Assembly (NCBI GenBank): GCA_002483765.1
Contig: DLIO01000006.1
Location: 1-21,519, forward strand
From: Lentisphaeria bacterium UBA7640
GTDB taxonomy: Bacteria; Verrucomicrobiota; Lentisphaeria; Victivallales; Victivallaceae
Direction: 5' to 3'
Length of the DNA stretch: 21,519 nt
Shown here: piece by piece, positions 15,704 to 21,519 of the stretch
Layout: each line of letters begins with the position of its first letter
Position numbering within the stretch: the first letter of the stretch is position 1
The notes under the pieces: generated by a model
What the model was told of the DNA's origin: nothing
Seen by the model: only the letters and a program-made list of their open reading frames with translations
Databases searched by the model: none
Program-made: the position numbers and the translations under genes

Positions 15704-16938
15704 ATTGGATTTTGCCAACGCCACGCGGAGTGTTCTTTTCGCTGGCGGCGGTGGGTGGAATCGGAGTAGCTCTGATCAATGTCGGGCTGGGAACCGCGCT
15801 AGCGGCAGCGTCATTGACTGGTATCGTACTGTCGAGTTTCTTTATCGCACTTTTTTCATTGTATTTCATCAAAATCGAACGCTCTCCTGGCCGCGACGGC
15901 AATCGCGGCAGCACTTTGCCCATGCCACTCGTAATCACCAATCATGGTATATTTTTCCGCCAAGCACTGGTCGTTAGCGAGAAAATTCCTTTTGCACCGG
16001 GCGGATTGCATCGTTGCGCGGCTCCACCATTAAAACCCCGCGAAAAAATATTATTCAATAGAAACGTGCCAATTATGCGTCGTGGATTTTTTTCCCTCCA
16101 GAATATTGTTTTAATCGGTGGCGATCCTGCTGGATTATTTGCGCGCCGGAGAACCTTCAAAATACCGACGGAAGTGATGATTTCCCCAGAGATTGTGGAG
16201 TTAAGGGATCTTCCGCTACAAGTGCAAGGACGTTCAATCCTGTCACCGGAAGGGCGTCCGCTCGGAATTTCAGGACAGGGTCAGGAATTTTTTGGTATTC
16301 GAGAATACCGTCCATCCGATGGCTTGCGTTTTATCGATTGGAAATCAACCGCTTCCAAGCGCAAACTAATGGTCAAAGAATTTGAAGCAGGTTCTATTGA
16401 CCAGATTACGTTGATGTTGGATTGCGAAGCGAAATTAACTGGACGCGATCGCGAAGAGAGCAATTTTGAATTTTTAACAAAAATTGCAGCTTCAATATTT
16501 CACAATATGTCGGAGCTCTATTGTCGGGTACAATTTATCGGATTTGACCAAAATGGCAAGCGTATCCGCGTCCGTGGCGAGGCCTCAGGCGTTTATCAGG
16601 AAGTAATGGATGCGTTGTCAACAATCGAACCAGGTAAAGGGAAACTGACTGAATTACTCGACGAAGCTCCAAATCTGATCTATCCCGATTCTATTTTCTA
16701 TTGTTTATCAATGAGTGAAAATGCGACGATACGGAAACAACTCGAAGAGCTCGCGGCTAATCGCATCGAGGTGCGCTGGATATTTGCACCGCGCGAATAT
16801 TTCCCGATCATTGATCCAGAACAGCCACGTGTGATCAAAAAAGCGGTTCCTGAGCAACCCGGAGGTTGGCTCAAACCGCTAACTGTAAATTTCAATACCA
16901 AGTTACGTGAGGCGCTTTGTCGTGAGCAAAACAACTAG
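15700..16938 (+). CDS. DUF58 membrane protein, MoxR partner
   Basis: 412 residues. Two N-terminal membrane segments (about 10-31 and 36-58, with SLAAVGGIGVALINVGL and LSSFFIALFSLYF) are followed by a large domain with the DUF58 signature at about 193-230: GQGQEFFGIREYRPSDGLR then FIDWKSTASKRKLMVKEFE. The C-terminal half has a von Willebrand A-like pattern (ITLMLDCEAKLTGRDREE), as noted for this family. It is the standard second member of MoxR-DUF58-transglutaminase clusters and a probable client or partner of the ATPase. Its start overlaps the MoxR stop by four bases (ATGA), which suggests coupled translation; its stop lies inside the next gene's start region. Exact function is unknown for the family. 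Confidence 0.92.
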   Translation: MNWILPTPRGVFFSLAAVGGIGVALINVGLGTALAAASLTGIVLSSFFIALFSLYFIKIERSPGRDGNRGSTLPMPLVITNHGIFFRQALVVSEKIPFAPGGLHRCAAPPLKPREKILFNRNVPIMRRGFFSLQNIVLIGGDPAGLFARRRTFKIPTEVMISPEIVELRDLPLQVQGRSILSPEGRPLGISGQGQEFFGIREYRPSDGLRFIDWKSTASKRKLMVKEFEAGSIDQITLMLDCEAKLTGRDREESNFEFLTKIAASIFHNMSELYCRVQFIGFDQNGKRIRVRGEASGVYQEVMDALSTIEPGKGKLTELLDEAPNLIYPDSIFYCLSMSENATIRKQLEELAANRIEVRWIFAPREYFPIIDPEQPRVIKKAVPEQPGGWLKPLTVNFNTKLREALCREQNN

Positions 16939-19486
16939 AAAAAAATCAAAACTGATTGCGTTTCAGGAACCACAGATATCAGCTCCGCAACGACTGCGCT
17001 GGCACTTTACTTATGTCATCTTATACGAACTAATCATCATTGCGGCGCTTTGGCAACACGGTGACCCTATATTCACAATTTCATTGCTAGCACTGGCATT
17101 GCCGCTTGGATTGTCGGCCTATATTCCATATCGAATAATCGCGCGCAAGTACCGTTTTGTCGCTCAAATGTTGATAATGATCTGCGCCTGTGCTTGGTTT
17201 TTGTTTCGACTTCATACTCTAGTACCGGTTGATAAAACGTTAGCAGAAACAGTTTGCGTCGCCGGATTGTGTTTTATTTTTGCACAACGTCGAGCAGATT
17301 ACGACTATCTGTTATTAGTGTCATTTTTCATGCTGCTGTACGGTTCACTGATTCCGCGCGAAATTTTCATCAGCATCTATCTGCCATCGATGTTTCTAAT
17401 ACTGATATTGTTTTATGCTTCACGAATACGTTCACTTTCGCGACAAGCCGATCTGATCACGCCGCAAAAATGGATTTTTCGCAACTGGATTTTTATCTTA
17501 TTTCATTTTACCATTGCAGCTGTTATCGGCTGGTATACATTTATTCTATTTCCGCTCGAGCGTTCCCCCGGAGAAGGGATTTTTCAGGTTTCATTCCAAA
17601 CTGAAAATGAACTTATGGAACACATCAACTCCAAAACTTGGATAAAAAACTCCAAACTAAGCATCCGTCCTGAAGCTAAAAGATCGACTATTGCCGATGG
17701 CAAAAAAGCCACCGACACGACTGAAGAGAAAAAAGCGCCTATTAATCCCAATGCCAAAGGTTCAACTACAAAAAACAGTCCCAAAATACAAGGTTCTGGC
17801 ACCCCTAAAGTTTCTGAACAACCAGGTACAGACTTGGTGTTTCGTGTCAAATCACCGTTAAAACTCTATTGGCTCGGTAAACTTTATGATCGTTATGACG
17901 GAACTGAATGGCGACAATCTTATCAGATACAAAACTTGTCAGTTCGAAGCTACCTCAACAATCCCAAAATAATTCGTGATTATCTCGAACAACATTTCGT
18001 TATCGAAAAATGGTTTTCCTACACCCTGTTTTCTGCATATCGCTTGAGCTCCATTGAGTTAAATTCGGCGCAAAACAAAGGCTTTATTTTTGAAGTTAAT
18101 GATTATTCCGCAGAACTACTGCAAACCGAGTTCCCAGCCCTCCCTTTCCGCTATCGCGCTACTTCGCAGATTACGCTTCCGGCAAAACGCACCTTCTTCG
18201 GTACCCAAACCAGCGACTACTGGGAAGAACGAGTCAGCCGTCAACATTATCTGTATCTACCGCCACGCGATATTATTTCAAAACGCCTTCGTGATAAAAC
18301 GCTGTCTATCACCAGCGGCGCCCGCGACCCATACAGCAAAGCAATCAAATTACGCGACTATTTACGAAAAAACTATTCTTATAAACAGTTTGCTGATCCA
18401 GTTCCAGATGGAAAAGAACCAGCCGATTATTTCGTTTTTGAACTAAAAACTGGACACTGTGAATATTTCGCTTCAGCACTCGCGGTGATGGCGCGTATAG
18501 TCGATTTGCCAGCGCGCGTGGCCACCGGTTTTTCTCCAGGAAACTATAATGCATTAACTGGTTATTTTGAGGTTCATGAATACCACGCCCACGCTTGGAC
18601 GCAGATTTTTATTGAAGGGATGGGTTGGTTAACCTTTGATGCGTCGCCGCCAGGCGCGGTGCAGTCACGCACGACACCTTTCGGCATCGGCAGTTTACGC
18701 GATCCATTCGGCGATTCGTGGCGGATATTACCGCCAGAAATCACACCAGAAACTCAAAAGGTCATAGCGTCAAATATCGCTAAACGTTTAAGCCATGATT
18801 TAAACCGGGAACTCAACGCAGCAGAAAAAATATTACTCAATACCGCTGAAGCGCCGGATCATATTCGCGAAAAAGTAAATCAACAGTTTGACCGACTTTT
18901 ACCCGGTATCGCAGGCAATGGCATGGAGAAAATGCGCACCATCGCCGTAATGGCGCGCGATTATCTGAAAAAATCTTTCCAGGCAACTATGCAAAAGTTC
19001 TATCGTTCGTGGAACTGGGCCAAAAATCACTGGTTTGCACTCATTCCACTAATCTTGATGAGCACAGCATTGTGGATTGGGTTAAAAATAATCCGCCACT
19101 GGATATTCCGCGCACTTCATCTGCGCCGTGGCGAACGTCATTTAAATGCCGCCCGGCTCTCCGCTGTTTCCGATCCGGGAAAAGCCGTTCACCATGCGTA
19201 TTTTTCTCTGCGCGAACATTTAATAACTTTAGAGTTACCACGTCGTAGAAATATGGAATTGATGAAATACGGTGAATTTGCAGAACAACACATTCCCGAA
19301 CTGAAATCGCAGGTTATTCCCGTTTTTATGTTATATTCAAAACAAACCTACGGCCCAGGAACTGCAAACACCGAAGACGCCAGAACGACCATGCAATGTC
19401 TCAGTCAAGTGCATAGTTTCACCATGCAAGTGCTCGGTAAAAACACCTCATTAAAACAATCTCCGCAGAAAAAACGTCAGCAATGA
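16922..19486 (+). CDS. TgpA-like membrane transglutaminase-like protease/ligase
   Basis: 854 residues. The N-terminal ~215 residues hold about six membrane segments (such as YVILYELIIIAALW, FVAQMLIMICACAWFLF, IFILFHFTIAAVIGWYTFIL). A large periplasmic part follows with a lysine-rich linker (about 255-300), then a transglutaminase-like core at about 480-585 with the triad Cys513 (TGHCEYFAS), His557 (HAHAWTQIF) and Asp573 (LTFDASPPG). One more membrane helix (HWFALIPLILMSTALWIGL) and a DUF4129-type cytoplasmic tail end it. Relatives such as TgpA are envelope proteins; substrate unknown. GTG 16922 is chosen since GAGG sits nine bases upstream; a GTG at 16907 is also open. It overlaps the DUF58 gene by 17 bases, so the three are one operon. 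Confidence 0.92.
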   Translation: MSKTTRKKSKLIAFQEPQISAPQRLRWHFTYVILYELIIIAALWQHGDPIFTISLLALALPLGLSAYIPYRIIARKYRFVAQMLIMICACAWFLFRLHTLVPVDKTLAETVCVAGLCFIFAQRRADYDYLLLVSFFMLLYGSLIPREIFISIYLPSMFLILILFYASRIRSLSRQADLITPQKWIFRNWIFILFHFTIAAVIGWYTFILFPLERSPGEGIFQVSFQTENELMEHINSKTWIKNSKLSIRPEAKRSTIADGKKATDTTEEKKAPINPNAKGSTTKNSPKIQGSGTPKVSEQPGTDLVFRVKSPLKLYWLGKLYDRYDGTEWRQSYQIQNLSVRSYLNNPKIIRDYLEQHFVIEKWFSYTLFSAYRLSSIELNSAQNKGFIFEVNDYSAELLQTEFPALPFRYRATSQITLPAKRTFFGTQTSDYWEERVSRQHYLYLPPRDIISKRLRDKTLSITSGARDPYSKAIKLRDYLRKNYSYKQFADPVPDGKEPADYFVFELKTGHCEYFASALAVMARIVDLPARVATGFSPGNYNALTGYFEVHEYHAHAWTQIFIEGMGWLTFDASPPGAVQSRTTPFGIGSLRDPFGDSWRILPPEITPETQKVIASNIAKRLSHDLNRELNAAEKILLNTAEAPDHIREKVNQQFDRLLPGIAGNGMEKMRTIAVMARDYLKKSFQATMQKFYRSWNWAKNHWFALIPLILMSTALWIGLKIIRHWIFRALHLRRGERHLNAARLSAVSDPGKAVHHAYFSLREHLITLELPRRRNMELMKYGEFAEQHIPELKSQVIPVFMLYSKQTYGPGTANTEDARTTMQCLSQVHSFTMQVLGKNTSLKQSPQKKRQQ

Positions 19487-19489
19487 AAA

Positions 19490-19517
19490 TTGTATATTCC
19501 TGCTTAAAGGTTATATT
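19490..19517 (+). promoter_or_regulatory. Possible promoter of rhomboid-queA pair
   Basis: TTGTAT (19490-19495) and TATATT (19512-19517) stand 16 bases apart, just after the transglutaminase stop. The -10 box lies in a 12-base direct repeat described separately. It would allow separate expression of the rhomboid and queA genes. Confidence 0.35.
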
Positions 19518-19553
19518 AATGAGTTAATTATTCATCTATAAAAAGGTTATATT
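19506..19553 (+). repeat. 12-base direct repeat AAAGGTTATATT in rhomboid leader
   Basis: Exact copies are at 19506-19517 and 19542-19553, 36 bases apart in phase. The second copy supplies the AAAGG that may be the ribosome site of the rhomboid gene, though it sits a rather long 12 bases from the ATG. Possibly a local duplication of a promoter/ribosome-site segment. Confidence 0.5.
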
Positions 19554-19558
19554 TTATT

Positions 19559-20413
19559 ATGTTATCTGATCGCGACTATATGAAATCATCACGGCCAGCC
19601 GTCAACAAAACTGATCCCATGAAGATATTATTCGGCATTATTGTTATCAATGCACTGATGTATATTATCGTTCCTAAACCACAAATCAGCGAAGGTTTAG
19701 TCTGGATTCCCAAAGCATACAAAGAACTGGTACTGAGTTGGCCCGGATTGAAGGATGGTAATTTTTGGCAATTGGTCAGTAGTATGTTTATGCATGCCGA
19801 CTTTTGGCATCTTGGTTTTAACATGTACGGTTTATATCTATTCGGCTCACTCTTTGTTCGTTCTGTCGGAACCAAGCATTTTTTATGGCTTTATATGATT
19901 AGTGGAGTTTTCGGAAATATGTTATGGCTAATGGCTAATTACCACAGCCAGGGATTTTTACTCGGCGCCAGTGGCGCATTATTCGGAGTAATGTTGGCGG
20001 CAGCAATGTTCGGCCCCAACAATCAATTTTTGATTCTGTTTTTTCCACAACCTATCAAAGCAAAAACCCTAGTAATGGTCTATGCTGCTTTTGAGATCTT
20101 CAGCGAATTTGGCAAATTTGGTGGCAACATCGCCCATTTGGCACATTTAGGCGGCTTCATCGGAGCTTATATTTATATTAAAATCGCTCTAAAACGTCAT
20201 ATCGCTTGGGATCCTTTCAGCTTCTTATGGTCTCGTGGAACTCCAAAACCTTCGTCGCGTCCACGTGCAGGCACCGACTATAAAACCCATAATGACAACT
20301 TGAAAAACGTTGACGCTATTCTGGATAAACTATCGCGTTTTGGGGCGAACAGTCTGACTGATGACGAACGCGACGTACTAAAACAAGCGCGGGAAAAATA
20401 TAAAAAACACTGA
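19559..20413 (+). CDS. Rhomboid family intramembrane serine protease
   Basis: 284 residues with about six membrane helices. It cuts membrane proteins within the lipid bilayer. Family marks: HADFWHLGFNMYGLYLFG (His84 and Asn88 in the HxxxN motif), catalytic Ser138 in GASGALFG, and catalytic His196 in IAHLAHLGGFIGAY. The cytoplasmic tail (about 218-284) ends with KNVDAILDKLSRFGANSLTDDERDVL, which resembles the DUF6576-like tail found on rhomboids of Bacteroidota and PVC bacteria. Start ATG 19559 is chosen; another Met follows at residue 8. It ends eight bases before queA and is probably co-transcribed with it. Substrates cannot be told from the sequence. Confidence 0.93.
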   Translation: MLSDRDYMKSSRPAVNKTDPMKILFGIIVINALMYIIVPKPQISEGLVWIPKAYKELVLSWPGLKDGNFWQLVSSMFMHADFWHLGFNMYGLYLFGSLFVRSVGTKHFLWLYMISGVFGNMLWLMANYHSQGFLLGASGALFGVMLAAAMFGPNNQFLILFFPQPIKAKTLVMVYAAFEIFSEFGKFGGNIAHLAHLGGFIGAYIYIKIALKRHIAWDPFSFLWSRGTPKPSSRPRAGTDYKTHNDNLKNVDAILDKLSRFGANSLTDDERDVLKQAREKYKKH

Positions 20414-20421
20414 GTTCAGTT

Positions 20422-21489
20422 ATGCCAATAAAAACCTCAATGTTTGATTACCTACTTCCTGAAGAGCTGATCGCGCAATTTCCACCATTGGAACGCGGCA
20501 ATTCAAGAATGTTGGTCATGGATCGTAAAACCGGTGAAGCGATTATTCGCAATTTCAATGCTATTACCGAATATCTCAAAGCTGGCGATCTTTTGGTTTT
20601 CAATGACACCAAAGTCATTAACGCTCGCATGCACGGCCATAAAAACGGCAAACTTGATGCTGCCAAAATAGAAATTTTGTTGATGGCTCCGATAACTTTT
20701 TCGTCACAACAACGCTGGGAATGTTTAATAAAACCGGGCAAAAGAGTCCCGCCCGGTTCACGAGTTCAATTATTGAGCCTTAACGGAAGCTTGCAAGCAG
20801 AAAACCATTGGTTTACAGTGACAGAACGCACTGACGAAGGCTCATTTATCATTGAATTTGATACAGATAATTTTGAACTTTTACAAAACGATTACGGCCA
20901 TGTCCCCCTACCCCCATATATCAAACGTGGCGACCAAAGTGCTGATCGCGAACGCTATCAAACCGTTTATGCCCAAAACTCTGGCGCAGTCGCCGCCCCG
21001 ACCGCTGGACTTCATTTAACTGAAACAATTCTGGCAGAACTAAAAAAACGCGGAGTAAATCAGACCGCAGTCACGCTCCATGTTGGCGCAGGAACTTTTA
21101 AACCCGTTTCCACCGAATATATCACCGAACACCAGATGCACTCAGAACGCTACGAACTAAGCGAACAGAGCGCGAATTTAATCAATCGCACCCGTGAGTC
21201 CGGTGGACGCGTTCTCGCGGTAGGAACGACCTCGGTGCGCGTCCTTGAGAGCTGCGCGCAAAACGGTTTAGCGATGGCAGGTTCCGGTTCAACCGAAATC
21301 TTTATTTATCCACCACGACAGATGCAGTTAACTGATATATTGTTGACAAATTTTCATCTGCCCAAAAGTACGCTTTTAATGTTAGTTTCGGCATTTTCTA
21401 CTCGAGAAAAAGTTTTAGCAGCTTATGAGTTAGCGATCAAAGAACAGATGCGTTTCTTCAGCTACGGCGACTGCATGCTTTTGATATAA
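20422..21489 (+). CDS. queA: S-adenosylmethionine:tRNA ribosyltransferase-isomerase
   Basis: Cytoplasmic enzyme that moves the ribosyl part of S-adenosylmethionine onto preQ1 in tRNA to give epoxyqueuosine, a wobble-base step of queuosine synthesis. 355 residues, full length. Diagnostic segments are FDYLLPEELIAQFPPLERG at the N-terminus, DLLVFNDTKVINARMHGHK, the substrate loop VAAPTAGLHLTE and the stretch TLHVGAGTFKPVSTEYITEH with HQMHSERYELS after it, then VGTTSVRVLES and LLTNFHLPKSTLLMLVSAF. Start ATG 20422 follows a weak GAG at proper spacing and lies eight bases after the rhomboid stop. The gene is intact and ends 12 bases before palindrome copy 3. The first-stage queuosine genes are not in this window. 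Confidence 0.97.
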   Translation: MPIKTSMFDYLLPEELIAQFPPLERGNSRMLVMDRKTGEAIIRNFNAITEYLKAGDLLVFNDTKVINARMHGHKNGKLDAAKIEILLMAPITFSSQQRWECLIKPGKRVPPGSRVQLLSLNGSLQAENHWFTVTERTDEGSFIIEFDTDNFELLQNDYGHVPLPPYIKRGDQSADRERYQTVYAQNSGAVAAPTAGLHLTETILAELKKRGVNQTAVTLHVGAGTFKPVSTEYITEHQMHSERYELSEQSANLINRTRESGGRVLAVGTTSVRVLESCAQNGLAMAGSGSTEIFIYPPRQMQLTDILLTNFHLPKSTLLMLVSAFSTREKVLAAYELAIKEQMRFFSYGDCMLLI

Positions 21490-21500
21490 CTCGCTCTTTA

Positions 21501-21519
21501 ACTTCGCGCGCGCATAATG
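21501..21519. repeat. GC-alternating palindromic repeat, copy 3, cut by window end
   Basis: ACTTCGCGCGCGCATAATG matches the left arm, centre and first bases of the right arm of copies 1 and 2, with C21502 in place of A. The right arm lies beyond the window end. It begins 12 bases after the queA stop. Confidence 0.8.

Noticed and set aside
1..21519. Search by eye for CRISPR arrays, insertion sequences, tRNA or rRNA genes
   Set aside because: No regular spacer-repeat pattern, no transposase-like protein with terminal repeats, and no tRNA or rRNA-like sequence was found.

Overview
The window looks like chromosomal DNA of a Gram-negative, anaerobic or oxygen-sensitive bacterium. LpxC and FabZ-type enzymes imply lipid A. 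A membrane pyrophosphatase and a flavodiiron protein with a small ferredoxin fit a fermentative or anaerobic lifestyle. The mix (tandem FabZ-like protein beside LpxC, K+-type membrane pyrophosphatase, AraC regulator, PF12831-type FAD oxidoreductase) reminds me of the PVC group, most of all Lentisphaerota/Verrucomicrobiota. That placement is inference; no rRNA gene is present to test it.

Layout, left to right. An AraC-family regulator (+, TTG start) is followed by a gene-free stretch ending in the strong terminator of hppA (-). A divergent gap separates hppA from lysS (+). Next is an AT-richer FAD-dependent oxidoreductase gene (+) that looks accessory. A convergent gap with a striking GC palindrome follows. 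Then comes a minus-strand block, transcribed lpxC, tandem fabZ-like gene, orphan membrane protein, flavodiiron protein (with its own promoter), ferredoxin. A divergent region of about 450 bases, with a promoter and a structured leader, precedes a DEAD-box RNA helicase (+). After a second palindrome lies a tight operon: FHA-MoxR ATPase, DUF58 protein, TgpA-like membrane transglutaminase. A rhomboid protease and queA close the window, which ends inside a third palindrome.

How genes work together: the flavodiiron protein and ferredoxin probably form an O2 or NO scavenging pair; lpxC and the FabZ-like gene belong to the outer membrane lipid supply; MoxR, DUF58 and transglutaminase form a known conserved trio, here with an unusual phosphopeptide-binding FHA domain on the ATPase.

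Most worth a second look: the repeated GC-alternating palindrome at the 3' side of three plus-strand genes, the FHA-MoxR fusion, the FabZ tandem with one damaged active site, and a possible ribosome-site-masking switch ahead of the helicase. I found no mobile element, CRISPR array, tRNA or rRNA. No clearly new defence or other multi-gene system is evident.
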